DNA of 64,000 nucleotides from Rhinopithecus roxellana (GCF_007565055.1 NC_044561.1:25080114-25144113); one strand, 5' to 3'; shown: positions 23,318-35,689, counted from the first letter of the stretch. Made by a program: numbers and translations. Notes: generated by a model from the letters alone, not told the origin.

Positions 23318-23624
23318 CTTTTTCTTTCTTTCTTTCTTTTTTGGAGATGGAGTTTTGCTCTGTTGCCCAGGCTGGAGTGCAGTGGCGTGATCTCAGATCA
23401 CTGCAACCTCCGCTTCCTGGGTTCAAGCAATTCTCCTGCCTCAGCCTCCTCAGTAGCTGGGATTACAGGCGTCTGCCACCACACTTGGCTAATTTTGTAT
23501 TTTTAGTAGAGACAGGGTTTCACCATGTTGGCCAGGCTGTTCTTGAACTGCTGACTTCAAGTGATCTGTCCACCTTGGGCTCACAAAGTGCTGGGATTAC
23601 AGGCATGAGCCACTGCACCTGGTT
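23318..23624 (-). repeat. Alu element
   Basis: Antisense Alu with a CTTT-repeat tail. Confidence 0.92.
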
Positions 23625-23936
23625 CACATCTGTTTTATTAGCAAAGCAGAAGCTTCCATTAGAAGTCTTTCCCATTTCCCGTAAAGTTCTTAAATTTTTT
23701 TAAAATCAGAATTGGGTCACATGGCCACTTTTAGCTGCAAAGGAAGCTGAGAAAGCAAGTCTCTGGCTTGTTAGTTTTAAGGAGAGAAGCTGCCAGAGAG
23801 CTTGCATCTGCACTGTTGACGCCAATATCACGTTCTTTCCACTTGACTGGTGATTTTCCCTGTTCAGATTAAACCCCATGAGTTATTACTGTATCCACTT
23901 AACCCCTGTACTGTTATTTTATTTTAAAAATTTCCC
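23625..23936. other. Single-copy stretch
   Basis: Nothing recognised. Confidence 0.5.
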
Positions 23937-23939
23937 CTT

Positions 23940-24226
23940 TCTTTTCTTCTTCTTTTTTTTGGAGACGGAGTCTCTCTTGTCGCCCAGGCTGGAGTGCTGT
24001 GGCACGATCTTGGCTCAGTGCAACCTCCGCCTTCTGGGTTCAAGCGATTTTCCTGCTTCACCCTCCCGAGTAGTTGAGACTACAGGCATGTGTCACCACG
24101 CCCAGCTAATTTTTGTATTTTTAATAGAGAGGGATTCACCATCTTGGCCAGGCTGGTCTCGAACCCCTGACCTCAGGTGATCCACCTGCCTCAGCCTCCC
24201 GAAGTGCTGGGATTCCGTGCAGGGCC
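23940..24226 (-). repeat. Alu element
   Basis: Antisense Alu, diverged at its start end. Confidence 0.9.
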
Positions 24227-24228
24227 AC

Positions 24229-24560
24229 TTTTCCCTTTCTCAAAAGTTAAACATATTTGTTTTTAAAGGAACCTTTCAAAAACTCTATTGTAAACAAAAC
24301 CAGTGTTGCTTGCTTTAACTAGAAAAATAACAGTAAAAATTAAATACAATAAAAACAATCAGCTGCTATTACAGCAGCTAATGGTCTGAGCATAAGGCTG
24401 TTATTTCTCTCTTAAATTGGGAGAGGAGATGATGATGGAGATGTAGGTGTTAAAGTCATAGTGGCACCCAGCAGAGACTGTCTAGCAACTTTGGGAAGCT
24501 CCCATGAGGATTAGAAAAGAAACCAGGTGCTTTAGCGCTGTGCCTGGATATCAGAGCCTC
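24229..24560. other. Single-copy stretch
   Basis: A small perfect inverted repeat (AGCTGCT-ATTAC-AGCAGCT) lies at about 24361; no gene seen. Confidence 0.5.
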
Positions 24561-24779
24561 CTAAAGTCATCTTGTGTCCCAGGTGGCTACCTCCCACCTC
24601 TCAGGATCTCAGTCCTGCCCCACTCGGTCTATCCTGTGCCAGGCACTGAGTAGGTCTGGGAAGGGGAACTGAGAGTGGAGGGGTGTATCCTCTGGGCAGA
24701 CTGGGATGGGGTTGGATGGTTGATGTAAATTGTGTTAGGGAGAGAGTCTCAGGCTTTTCTCCTGTGCAAGGCATTTAAT

Positions 24780-25160
24780 CAAGTCAATTGCCCTAGAGGG
24801 TTGGAAGTCATGTTGGCCCAGGAAATCAGCATAGGCTTTCTGGAAGAGGCCTTATTTAAGCTGCTGTAAAAGGATGGGTGGGGATCAGGCAAATGGACAT
24901 TGTGCTGGGAGTAAAGGGCTGTCTGTGAAGAAGGAATAGCATGAAAAAGACACTCAAGTCGTTGTATTTTATTTGAGAATGTGAGACTGGTCAGGGTCTG
25001 CCGTATTGACTACGTTGATTGTTTTTTTCGGGGAGTTTGGGGAGAATTGAATACCTTGCCCAAGGCAATGGATAGTGGGAGCCATTGATGATTTTAGAGC
25101 TGGGGAGTGATCAGACCTTCCCAGGATTTGGAGCTTTGCATATAGGCAGCACTTGGACCA
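24780..25160 (-). repeat. L2-like relic
   Basis: Antisense L2-type words such as GGCTTTCTGGAAGAGGCCTT and GGGAGCCATTGATGATTTTA. Confidence 0.45.
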
Positions 25161-25669
25161 GCATAAGCTTATTCTTTCAGAAATCTATTGGTACTTGGAG
25201 GGAACTATCTCTTTATATTTCCTGCAATGCAATATGCACATCTTAGTCTCCCTAAGGAAAGAGCTTGTTATGCTTAGATTTTTCTGAGTCAAGCATTGTG
25301 CTGCTGTGTTTTATGTTGAATTGAGCTTTGGGGTTGAGTTTCCTCTGCTGTGAACACCAGTTCCGGGGCTGGGTCTTCCTTCCTGCCCCCTCTTCCTACA
25401 CCAGGCTGGACACACACAGCCTCTGGGCTGGTCCCAGACTCACTTGTCTCTGTGAACTGTTCCAGTTGCCCTTGGAAACCTTCTAGTCAAGCTTACGATG
25501 ATCCTGCCATAAAGCAGAGCCAGTAAAGCTCCGAGTGAGGGCAAGGCCCTGGTTTATTGCTCATTAGACATCTTCATTGGGTCTGCCCTAGGGCAGGGAT
25601 TAAGAACCTTGACCTCCGAAGTTTTGAATTGAGTCACCATGTTTTCCTTACGTGTGATTCTGCATATAT
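25161..25669. other. Single-copy stretch
   Basis: Nothing recognised. Confidence 0.5.
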
Positions 25670-26070
25670 CCAGAGTTCCAGAAGAAACATGCACCCTTTG
25701 AACCAAATAGCCCAATTCTAGGCAAAATTTCACTTGAGAAATTAATTGTATATGGGTGTTCATTGCAATGTTGGTTGTAAGGTTCACTGATTGGCACGTT
25801 GACCATTAAAGGTCCAATAGTGGGGGATGGGTTATCTAATATTCATATAATGGAATAGGATGAAAGCTGTAGCAAGTTTTTGTATAGGGTGTATAGCTAT
25901 TGTTCTGAAACATGGTCATGACCATAGTTTGAAATGAAACAATAACAACAAAAAACAAGCTTCTAAATAGGATGCATGATCTGATTCCATTTTAATTTTG
26001 ACCACGAGTTCCTATTTTTATTGGAAATGTCAACGTTGTTGTACATCAGAATGGTGGGATTTAGGAATTT
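25670..26070 (+). repeat. L1M 3' fragment (sense)
   Basis: Old L1 3' UTR words: TTCATTGCAATGTTGGTTGT, GTCCAATAGTGGGGGATGGG and ATTCATATAATGGAATAGGA. Confidence 0.7.
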
Positions 26071-26366
26071 TTTATTTTTATTTTTTGAGACAGGGTCTTA
26101 CTCTGTCACCCATGCTGGAGTGCAATGGTGCAGTCATAGTTCACTGCAGCTTCAAATTCATGGGCTCAAGCAATTCTCCATCTCAGCCTCCCAAAGTGCT
26201 GGGACTACAAGCATACACCACCATACCCAGTAAATTATTTTATCTTTCTTTCATAACCAATCTTGCTATGTTGACCAGGCTGGTTTCTAACTCCTGGCCT
26301 CAAGCTATCCTCCCGCCTTAGCCTCCCAAAATGTTGGGATCACAGGTGTGAGTCACCACACCTGGC
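26071..26366 (-). repeat. Alu element (J-like)
   Basis: Diverged antisense Alu. Confidence 0.88.
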
Positions 26367-26571
26367 TGGATTTACGATTATTAAAAGCCCTTTTGCTTGT
26401 GTGTATTAAATTTTTCTGTCGTTATCATGTGGAACTCCTAACGACGTCTAGTGGAGGGCTCAAGTGAGGCTCAGCCAGAATACCGTAAGAGCTTTGGGTA
26501 TTTGAAAGAGGACATTCCACCCTTGGGGGAAGTCCAGTCTCTCAGGAGACTAAGATCTCCCCAGTCTAAAG
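26367..26571. other. Single-copy stretch
   Basis: Nothing recognised. Confidence 0.5.
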
Positions 26572-27068
26572 CAGGGGTCAGCAAATTTTGTCTGTAAAGA
26601 GCTATAGTAAGTATTTTAGGTTTTGTGGACCATATGGCCTCTGTGACAACTAGTCAAGTCTGTCACTAAGACAGAGCCATAGATAAAGGCTCTTGAAGGA
26701 AGCCACAGATAGTCCGGGCAACATGGCGAAAAGCCCTTCTCTACAAAAAATTTAAAAAATTAGCAGGTCATGGTGGTGCATGCCTGTAGTCCCAACGAGT
26801 TAGGATGCTGAGGTGGGAAGATTGCTTGAGCCCAGGAGATTGAGGCTGCAGTGAGCTGAGATCATGCCTGCAACACAGAGTAACACCTTGTCTCTTAAAT
26901 AAAAATAAAAAAATTGTTATCTGTGGCAGCAGCCAAAGATACATAGATAATATGTAAATAAATGACTGTGGCTGTGTTCCAATAAAACTTTATTTGCAAA
27001 AGCAGGCAGTGGGCTAGTTTGGCCTGTGGACTCTAGTTTGGCCTGTGGAGTCTAGTTTGCCAATTTTG
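26572..27068 (+). mobile_element. MER5A hAT-type DNA transposon relic split by an Alu
   Basis: Parts at 26572-26712 and 26916-27068 carry CAGGGGTCAGCAAATTTTGT, GTTCCAATAAAACTTTATTT and a terminal TAGTTTGCCAA. A 19-bp unit (GTTTGGCCTGTGGA core) is duplicated near 27017-27054. Confidence 0.85.
26713..26915 (+). repeat. Alu fragment within MER5A
   Basis: 5'-truncated, diverged sense Alu. Confidence 0.85.
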
Positions 27069-27763
27069 GATCCAGAGAAAAACAACGGGGTGGTGGGGGC
27101 GGGGAAGGAACAGCAGCTTAATTAATGGTTTCAGTGAGTGGTCAGCCAGTCCAAAAATAGCACCAATTGTAGGAAGGAACAAGCCAATGAAAACTGAAAC
27201 AGCACAGGAAGGAACAAGTCAAGAGAATTGAAAAGGCGGATGTTTCAGCAGAGGGGTAAAGATAAGTTGTAACATTCTTTCTCCACATCAGCAGCTGCAC
27301 TTGGACAAGACAAGGTGCCTGGGGTGAGGCAGTTTGGATTATGCTTTAGAGGGTCTAAAAGGCAAATCAGCATATGAAAGGCTCTGAAACGTCCTGCTGG
27401 ACAGACACCTGTTTACCATTGTTGAACCCAGCGTTTCCCACAGGCTTGTAATATACCACAGAATGCTTTTGTGGGTGTGAGTGTGCCCTACCCACATCCC
27501 ATGGTCCAGGGGAAGTTTGGGGAAAGCCATCTCAAACTGTTCCCCTGGATCCCACAGTCAGAAACGCCAGATGTGCCGAACTCTAATGATGGAATTTACA
27601 CAGGAGTCAAGACTTGTCTAATTATGGCAATTCTTACAGAAACAGTACACACTCTGTACGAAAATGAGCTCTGCTACTCCTGTCATCGCGAAGGAAGAAT
27701 TTGATTTCACCCCCTCAAAAATTTTTTATTGAGCACCGACTTTTTAAGGAATCACAGGGGCTT
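27069..27763. other. Single-copy stretch
   Basis: No gene or clear repeat. A G-rich patch lies near 27090. Confidence 0.5.
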
Positions 27764-28056
27764 CTTTTGTTTTTTGAGATGGAATCTTGCCCTTGTTACC
27801 CAGGCTGGAGTGCAGTGGCACGATCTCAGCTCACTGCAACCACCACCTCCCGGGCTCAAGCGATTCTCCTGCCTCAGCGTCCCAAGTAGCTGGGATTACA
27901 GGCGTGCGCCACCAAGCCCGGATAATTTTTGCAGTTTTAGTACAGATGTGGTTTTATCATATTGGGCAGGATGGTCTCCATCTCCTTACCTCGTGATCCG
28001 CCCGCCTTGGCCTCCCAGAGTGCTGGGATTACAGGCATGAGCCACTGTGCCCAGCC
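27764..28056 (-). repeat. Alu element
   Basis: GAATCACAGGGGCTTC flanks it on both sides. Confidence 0.94.
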
Positions 28057-28230
28057 AAGAATCACAGGGGCTTCCTCAAAAGAGACTAAGAACACACATC
28101 TCACAATCCAGAAGGTTGTTCTCCGTCAGGGGAATGTGTCAGTTGCAGAGAGAAGTGGAAAACACAGAACTGATGAGTCTTGGGGTTGAGCCAAATCAGA
28201 ATCACAGAATCTTAAAAAGGATAGGAAATT

Positions 28231-28522
28231 GGCTGGGTGTGGTGGCTCATGCCTGTAATCCCAGCACTTTGGGAGGCCCAGGCGGGCGGATCACCAGGTC
28301 AGGAGATCGAGACCATCCTGGCTAACATAGTGAAACCCCATCTCTACTAAAACTACAAAAAAATTAGCCAGGCGTGGCAGCGGGTGCCTGCAGTCCCAGC
28401 TACTCAGGAGGCTGAGGTAGGAGAATGGCGTGAACCCAGGAGGCAGAGCTTGCAGTGAGCCGAGATCGCGCCACTGCACTCCAGCCTGGGTGACAGAGCG
28501 AGACTCCGTCTCAAAAAAAAAA
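28231..28522 (+). repeat. AluY-like element
   Basis: Sense Alu; flanks GATAGGAAATT and GGCAGGAAATT. Confidence 0.93.
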
Positions 28523-28655
28523 GGCAGGAAATTTAGCAAGCCCTCTTCAACCTCTTGTGTCTGAGGCCCAGACTAAGGCAGCGGCTTGCCCAAAGTTGTC
28601 ACTGCAGGTTCATAGAGGAGGTGGGACAAAAACTAGGGTGAAGGACATGGATTCC

Positions 28656-28961
28656 TTTTTTTTTTTTTTTTTTTTTTTTGAGACGGAGTCTCCCTGTCAC
28701 CCAGGCTGGAGTGCAGTGGCAAGATCTCGGCTCACTGCAAGCTCCGCCTCCCGGGTTCACGCCATTCTCCTGCCTCAGCCTCCCGAGTATCTGGGACTGC
28801 GGGCGCCCACCACCACGCCCGGCTAGTATTTTGCATTTTGTTTAGTAGAGACTGGGTTTCACCATGTTAGCCAGGGTGGTCTCGATCTCCTGACCTTGTG
28901 ATCCGCCTGCCTTGTCCTCCCAGAGTGCTGGGATTACAGGCGTGAGCCACCACGCCCGGCC
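28656..28961 (-). repeat. AluY-like element
   Basis: Young antisense Alu, GATTCC flanks. Confidence 0.93.
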
Positions 28962-29130
28962 AGATTCCATTTTTACAAAATATCCAGAAATGGCAAATCT
29001 GTAGAGACAGAAAGTAGATTAGTGGTTGCCAGGGGCTGGGGGAGAGGGGAATGGGGAGTGACTGCTAAGTGAGTATGGGATTTCCTTGGGGTGATGAAAA
29101 TGTTTTGGAACTACAGAGGGGTGATGGTTG

Positions 29131-29932
29131 TGATGCACTCTAGGCCAACCCCAGAATAGGGGCTTATCCTGGGGAGGGTTCTTAGATTGACCCAGGAAGG
29201 AATTCAAGTGAGCCAGTGGTGTTAAACAGCATAAACAGCAACTGTTATTGAAGCAGCAGTGTACAGCAGCCACAGAGGTGCTGCCCCTTACAGAGCAGGA
29301 TTGGCCTGTAGGCCATGTGCCCAGAGTAGCAGCTCACAGGCAGTTCTGCAGTCACACTGATACCCACTTTTAGTTATATGCAAATTAAGGGATGGTTTAT
29401 GCAGAACTTTATAGAAAAGGTTGGTAACTTCTGGGTTGTCAGGTTGTTGCCCTAGAAAGGGGTGGTAACAAGTGGGCATGGCGCGATAGCTCATGCCTGT
29501 AATCCCAGCACTTTGGGAGGCCGAGGCAGGTGGATCACCTGAGGTCAGGAGTTCAAGACCAGCCTGGCCAACATGACAAAACCCTGTCTCTACTAAAAAT
29601 ACAAAAATTAGCTGGGTGTTGTGTGCACCTGCAGTCCCAACTATCCAGGAGGCTGAGGCAGAAGAATCACTGGAACCCAGGAGGCAGAGGCTGCAGTGAG
29701 CCGAGATTGCACCACTGCACTCCAGCCTGGGCCACAGAGCAAGACTCTGTCTCAAAAAGAAAAGTGGGGTGGTAACTTCTGGATGTTGCCATGGTAATGG
29801 TAGACTGACAATGGCACACTGGTAGGCAGGTCTTACGGGGAGGTACTTCTGCCCTGACCTGTTTTAGCTAGTCCTCAATTTGGTCTGGTGTCTGAGCCCC
29901 GCTTGCAGAGTTGAGTTCCACCTCCTACCTCA
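29131..29932 (-). repeat. Solo LTR, same family as 21052-21856, opposite strand
   Basis: Read on the minus strand it starts TGAGGTAGGAGG and ends GTGCATCA. A 4-bp duplication GTTG flanks it exactly (29127-29130, 29933-29936), as for class I endogenous retroviruses. An Alu sits inside. No viral genes adjoin it. Confidence 0.85.
29474..29762 (+). repeat. Alu element inside the LTR
   Basis: Sense Alu; GGGTGGTAAC flanks both ends. Confidence 0.92.
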
Positions 29933-30073
29933 GTTGCATGATATAAATGTACTAAATGCTGCTGCACTGTGAACTTAAAATGGTTGCAATAGTAAATTTT
30001 ATGTTATGTGAGTTTTACCCCAATTTTTCAAAAAGTAGGATGATTAAATAATTTATTGCCCAAACTTAGACAT

Positions 30074-30371
30074 CTTTTTTTTTTTTTTTTGAGACGGAGT
30101 CTCGCTCTGTTGTCCAGGCTGGAGTGCAGTGGCGTGATCTTGGCTCACTGCAAGCTCCACCTCCCGGGTTCATGCCATTCTCCTGCCTCAGCCTCCCGAA
30201 TAGCTGGGACTACAGGCGCCCGTCACCACACCTGGCTAATTTTTTGCATTTTTAATGGAGACGGGGTTTCACCGTGTTCCCCAGGATGGTCTCGATCTCC
30301 TGACCTTGTGATCCACCCGCCTCGTCCTCCCAAAGTGCTGAGATTACAGGCATGAGCCACCGCGCCCTGCC
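30074..30371 (-). repeat. AluY-like element
   Basis: Antisense Alu flanked by CTTAGACATC-like and CCTAGACATC-like words. Confidence 0.93.
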
Positions 30372-30399
30372 AACCTAGACATCTTAGAGAGTAAAAGGG

Positions 30400-30960
30400 G
30401 CCTATCCCAGGTAAACCAGAAGGTGGGATCGCCCTGACTAAAACCGCCTTGTTCTGGCTCATAAGCCAAGGCTTCTTACTCCTGGATGCTACCTGGACTC
30501 CAGTTAACAGAAGTGTCTTCAGTGTAACTAAAGTATTACATTCTGCCCCATCCGGGTACCTCCCATTTTTAGAAAGTTGAACCTTTCCACAGTCCTGCTT
30601 TCCCCCACAGAGGGTAAAGGAATACCGCTCAGGCTCCAATGACCATGTTTATCCCATGCTTTTGGGCCTTTGAATATGCGTTTCCTCTGCTGACACCAAC
30701 CTCCTCCTCTGCTTGGCTGACTTCTCTCAGTCTCAGTTGGGATACCTTCTCTTCCAGCAAAGCTTCCCTGACCACTCTTTGGGCTTGTATAACCCCAATG
30801 TCTGTCCCCATCAGGATACCTCCCAAATTTCAGTGTTTCCTTTCCTCCTCCCCTACTAGAGTGTGTCACCATTGTGATTAGGAACGTTCCCAACACATTC
30901 CCTGCCCAGACAAGTAGACCATGAGAGCTTTTAATAGAGATTCGCCTGAAGGACATGGGC
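30400..30960 (+). repeat. L2-like relic
   Basis: Pyrimidine-rich L2-type sequence (CAAAGCTTCCCTGACCACTC). Boundaries are uncertain. Confidence 0.4.
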
Positions 30961-31039
30961 TCCAGTGTGCTGGGTCACATGGTAATTACAGCTTAAGCAT
31001 TTGTTTCCCATTATATTCGTTTTTTAGTTGTTTGTAGGT

Positions 31040-31870
31040 TTTTGCTTTTTTTTTTTTAATTGCAGTAAAATATACATCACATGAAGTTTACCATTTTAAC
31101 CATCTGTAATTGTACAGTTTGGTGGTATTAAGTACATTCACATTGTCGTGTGACCATCGTCACCATCCACCTCTAGAACTTTTTCATCTTCTCATTTTGA
31201 AACTCCGCATCCATTAAACAATAACTCCCCATTCCCCAGCCCCTGGCAAACCACCATTGTACTTTCTGTCTTTATGAATTTGCCTATTCTAAATACCTCA
31301 TATAAATGAAATTATGCATACAGTATTTGTCCTTACATGTCTGCTTATTTCACTTAGCATAATGTCTTCAAGGATCATCCATATTGTAGCATATTGTAGC
31401 ATTTCCTTCCTTTTGAAGACTGAATAATATTCCATTGTATGGATAGACTACATTTTGTTTATCCATCCATTGATGGACATTTAATTGTTTACACCTTTTG
31501 GTTATTATGAATAATGCTGCTTCAAACATTTGTGTACAAATGTCTGCTTTCAATTTTAGGGGAGTATACTCTTAGGAGTAGAATTTCAAGATTCTGTGTT
31601 TAATTTTTTGAGGAACTCCCATACTGATTTCCACAGTGGATGTGCCAATTTATATTCATAACACCAGCAAGATATAAAGTTCCAATGTCTTCACATCCTC
31701 TCCAATAGTTGTGTGTGTGTGTGTGTGTGTGTTTAATTAAGTAATAGCCACTCTCATAAGGTATAGGGTTCCAGTGTCTTCACATCCTCCCCAATAGTTG
31801 TTTTGTGTGTGTGTGTGTGTTTTTAATTAAGTAATAGCCACCACTCTCATGGGTGGGAAGTGCCTTTTAC
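31040..31870 (-). repeat. Antisense L1M 3' relic
   Basis: Contains CTGAATAATATTCCATTGTA, TATCCATCCATTGATGGACA and AATAATGCTGCTTCAAACAT in the order of an inverted L1 3' region. Confidence 0.85.
31674..31853 (+). repeat. About 90-bp tandem duplication with (GT)n tracts
   Basis: Copy one 31674-31761 and copy two 31762-31853 share GTCTTCACATCCTC, CCAATAGTTG, a GT tract and TTAATTAAGTAATAGCCA. Confidence 0.9.
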
Positions 31871-31959
31871 ATTTGAACACCATAATAGACAGTTGTTTTA
31901 GTTAAGCCCACGTGGATTTTGGTAGAAATCTGATTGGAAGGCAGGGTGGGATCCACAAT

Positions 31960-32140
31960 TCCAGCCACCCACGGGCAAGTCACAGCACTCCTCCAACCTC
32001 AGTTTACTCATCTGTAGAATGGAAGTTGTAATAGGACCTGCCTCTGGGTTGGTAAAGGTATGAAATGAAATAATCCTTATAAAGCATTTAGTGTAGTGTC
32101 TGGCGCATGGTGTGAGCTTCATAAACGATAGTTATTTTTA
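31960..32140 (+). repeat. MIR SINE
   Basis: CAACCTCAGTTTACTCATCT, GTAGAATGG and GTGTCTGGCGCATGG. Confidence 0.85.
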
Positions 32141-32159
32141 TGCTTTGCTTCTGAAAGTG

Positions 32160-32719
32160 GGCAGGAGATAGTGATAGTCTTAGCACCTCTACCTTTCAAA
32201 TCGATGATGGAAAGACAGCTCAGAGGAAAACCTCTGGTATTGAGATGTAAAAAAGCAGCTGTTTGCACAAACAACATTCATGGACATAAAAAGGAATTTA
32301 AAAATTTACCAACAAATCCAACCCAGGTCTCCAGCATGTTTTTTTTTTTTTTTTTTTTTCCATTTGTGCCTGTTCTCTTCCAGACATCGGTCATTTGTAT
32401 AAACAACCTTTGCTATTGTCATGGCCTTGAATACAAAACAATGTATCCCTTTTGCTTCCCCTACCAATTATCCTAAGTGCTTCCACTTCCCTGTGCATAC
32501 CCCCTTACCTTTGGCTGAGATACGTTCTTTCAGATTTGCCCTATTATAGTTAAGGCAACCATCTTTTCTGATTCCAAACTCAAGACTTGTTGTGTGATGG
32601 GATTTTGTGCAGGCTGAGAATTGGAGGTCTGCTCTTCCTGCTGACACGTTGCAGCTTTTGGAACATTTCAAGTGTTTATGAGTCCTGGGTTGTTTCAACT
32701 AGCTGTAATTGCCAGGGGT
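32160..32719. other. Unrecognised stretch
   Basis: T-tract at 32339-32359; no gene or named repeat seen. Confidence 0.4.
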
Positions 32720-33210
32720 ATATTCTTGCTGTGTTTGGTTAGATAACACTGCAAAGGACATCTTTGTGCATATAACTTTTCTTTTGGATTACTTCCAGAG
32801 AATACATTTTTAGAAGTCTGATGACTGAGTTGAAAAGAAGTAAGTGTTTTGCCGGGGTGAGGGGAAAATATTTGATTTGGAGTCAGAAGGCCTGGATTCC
32901 AACCCGACCTCTACCCCTCACTAGCAGTGGGAATTTGAACTGGCTGTTTCTAGACCATATTTTTTTTTCTCATCTGTTAGAATGGTGGTAATTAATAATT
33001 TGAACAGCGCAACTTGTTGAGAAGATGAATGAGAGAAGGCACAAGATGCACAGAATCACTTAGCATGGTGCCTGACTCTTGACGTGGGTCTCAAAAATGT
33101 TAGTTGAAAGTGAATATTGCCGAATTGCTTTTACAATTTACATTATCGCCAGGACCACATAAGGAAATCCATTTTCCCACACTCACGTCTACATTGAGTA
33201 TTACTGTTTT
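32720..33210 (-). repeat. Antisense L1M relic
   Basis: GGCATTTTAA-like degeneration, but TTACTTCCAGAGAATACATT and GAATTGCTTTTACAATTTAC fit an inverted L1 3' region. Confidence 0.5.
32870..33115 (+). repeat. MIR SINE
   Basis: TGGAGTCAGAAGGCCTGGAT and TTAGCATGGTGCCTGACTCT; lies between the two L1M parts. Confidence 0.75.
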
Positions 33211-33810
33211 CTTCTCTTAGGTGTTTTTTGCACACCGGCTTAATGCCTCCTATGGTTCAGACTCCAGATACAGCCATGAACAGGACCCAGGACCCCTCTT
33301 GCTAGGAGCTCACCGTTTAGTGGAGGAAACAGAGGTAGTCACCAAGTATGCCTCAGTGCTGGGTGAAGGGGAAGCAGGAAGTGAGATATTGCAGCACAGA
33401 GGAGCACCTGAACAAGCCCTACTCATGAAGCATTAGAGAAGGCTTCCTGGAGGAGGTGGCATTGAGATTAGCTAGGTAGTGAGGTAAGGGCAGTGCAGAG
33501 GCATGAAGGCGAGCAAGTGTACACTGTGTTTTGTGGCCTGTCTGGGGTTCATTGTGCTGAAGTATGTGAGTGTATGTGACAGACAGACAGATGGGGTAGT
33601 GTCAGTCATTAGAATGAAGCTGGGGAGACGAGGATCTGGATCCTGTAGGGCCTTGGGAAAGAAGTCTGGCCTTTATTCAGAGGGCAGCAAGGAGACACGG
33701 GGTGTTGAGCAGGGGAACGACATCCTGGCGCTTGCACGTTGGAGACACCCCTGGCTACGGCTAGGTGAATGGATTGGAGGAGGCCACAGCTGAGACAGGA
33801 TTGTCAGTGA
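33211..33810 (-). repeat. L2 relic
   Basis: Inverted L2 words: GGCTTCCTGGAGGAGGTGGC, CTTGGGAAAGAAGTCTGGCC and TTGAGCAGGGGAACGACATC. Confidence 0.65.
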
Positions 33811-33820
33811 GGAGGCTGAT

Positions 33821-34099
33821 TTTATTTTTAAGACAGCGTCTGGCTTTGTTACCCAGGCCGGAGTGCTGTGATGTGATCTTGGCTCACTGTAACCTCAGCC
33901 TCCCAGGCTCAGACAATCCTTAGCCTCCTGAGTAGCTGGGACTACAGGCACGCACCACCACACCTGGCTAATTTTTGTATTTTTTAGTAGAGATGGGTTT
34001 TTGCCATGTTGCCCGGGCTGGTCTCCTTGACTCAAGTGATCCTCCCACCTCGGCCTCCCAAAGTGCTGGGATTTAGGCATGAGCCATTGCGCCTGGCCA
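33821..34099 (-). repeat. Alu element
   Basis: Antisense Alu; GAGGCTGATTTTA on both sides. Confidence 0.93.
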
Positions 34100-34370
34100 G
34101 AGGCTGATTTTAAATGTCCCTTCTCAGTGAAATCTTCCCTGGCTAGACCTTCTCACATTCCCTCTTTGTCACTTATGTAACATTCTGGAGCTTGTCCTTA
34201 CCTTGTTTTTATTTTTGTTTGTTTGTTTTTTGTTTTTGTCCTTTTTTTCATCTTCATGAATCACCATTCCATGGGAGCAGGGATTTTTATTTGTTTTGTT
34301 CACTGCTGTGTCTCCAGTGCCTGGCCCAGAGCCTGGTACATAGATGCTTGATAACTGTGTATTGGAAGGA
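34100..34370 (+). repeat. L2 3' end
   Basis: TGTTCACTGCTGTGTCTCCA and GTGCCTGGCCCAGAGCCTGG, then a GGAA tetranucleotide tract at about 34364-34384. Confidence 0.75.
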
Positions 34371-34384
34371 AGGAAGGAAGGAAG

Positions 34385-35394
34385 GGCCACAGTCATGGGG
34401 ACAGAGACGAGAGGATGCACATACTCCAGTGATACTTGACATTTTGACCGGGCCCTTTGTGGAGGACAGACCTCCTGTGCACAGCACTCCTTCTCTGGGA
34501 GGACACCAGCGTACACTTCGCCAATGCGTTCCTGGCTCTTTTCCTGGCTCACTGCACAGGATGGATTTGCAGATTTGAGGGCTAAGGTCACATTCTGGAA
34601 GATGCTGGAAGGTGTCAGGACCAGCCCACGCCCCTCGCCACATGGTGGCATTCCCAGGAAGTGGCAGCCAGAGACTGAATAAATGACTGATAAGCTCTCT
34701 GATCGAATTTTAGGGCGTAATTATGAAAGATCTTCAACAGCTGTTAGAATGAATCAACGCCTCTGAATCTGGGAGAAAAGCTGCCAAACTGTTTAGTTTT
34801 GAATGGAAGTGCTTTTCTTCCCTTCTCTCTTGTGAATCGCTCGGATTTCCCCAGGAGGCTTCAAGCTCCATGGCTGCGTCCCCAGCACCAAGCACAGAAC
34901 CTGGCGCTTGGGAGGGAGGCAGTGAGAGTTGGTGGAAGTAGGGTCAGAAGGCTGGACAAATGAATGCTTTCGAATGACTCCTGTTGAATTTCAGGACCTG
35001 TTGTTCTTGGGTGACTCCCTTCTCAGACAAATGATTTTTTTCCTGCACGAAATGGCAGAAAATGGGAATTTTGCACTTTGCAAATTAAGCTTGGGGAGAT
35101 CAAGCTTGTGGACCTGGCAGGTTCAGCAACAGCAGAGAAACACTCATTGCTAGTCCACTTCCTGGGGTCAGACTGATGTCCCCTCTCTCATGGTCCTACC
35201 ACAGCCTCCTGACCTCTCCAGATGGATGCCTTGTTCTCCATCTGTTCAACGTGCTGCCCTCCATGATAATTTACATACATATGAAACTAGAGGTGGCTCA
35301 GACTTGGTTTCCCTTCTTTCTCTGGGGAGGTCTTGTTGACTTGGCTTTGGTCATAATGCTCAGCTAATATACTGTTTAAAAAAAGAGGCAGGGT
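34385..35394. other. Single-copy stretch of about 1 kb
   Basis: No repeat and no supported exon. The longest open frame (minus strand, 34169-34651) has no recognisable domain. Confidence 0.5.
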
Positions 35395-35688
35395 GGCCCG
35401 GTGCGGTGGCTCACGTCTCTAATCCCAGCACTTGGGAGGCCGAGGTGGACGGATCACGAGGTCAGGAGATCAAGACCATCTTGGCTAACATGGTGAAACC
35501 CTGTCTCTACTAAAAATACAAAAAATTAGCCGGGTGTGGTGGTGTGCACCTGTAATCCCAGCTACTGGGGAAGCTGAGGCAGGAGGATCGTTTGAACCCG
35601 GGAGGCGGAGGTTGCAGTGAGCCGAGATTGCGCCACTGCACTCCAGCCTGGGTGACAGAGCAAGGCTCCATCTCAAAAAAAACAAAAG
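35395..35688 (+). repeat. Alu element
   Basis: First of a head-to-tail Alu array running to 37675. Confidence 0.92.
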
Positions 35689-35689
35689 A

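Larger units (their letters stand above)
28975..30055 (+). repeat. L1M 3' UTR relic split by the solo LTR
   Basis: Parts at 28975-29130 and 29933-30055 (GTGGTTGCCAGGGGCTGGGG, GTGATGGTTG then CATGATATAAATG) join across the LTR. Confidence 0.8.

Noticed and set aside
34169..34651. Minus-strand open frame of 160 codons
   Set aside because: Starts in single-copy DNA and ends in L2 sequence, with low-complexity lysine/asparagine end; no protein family seen.
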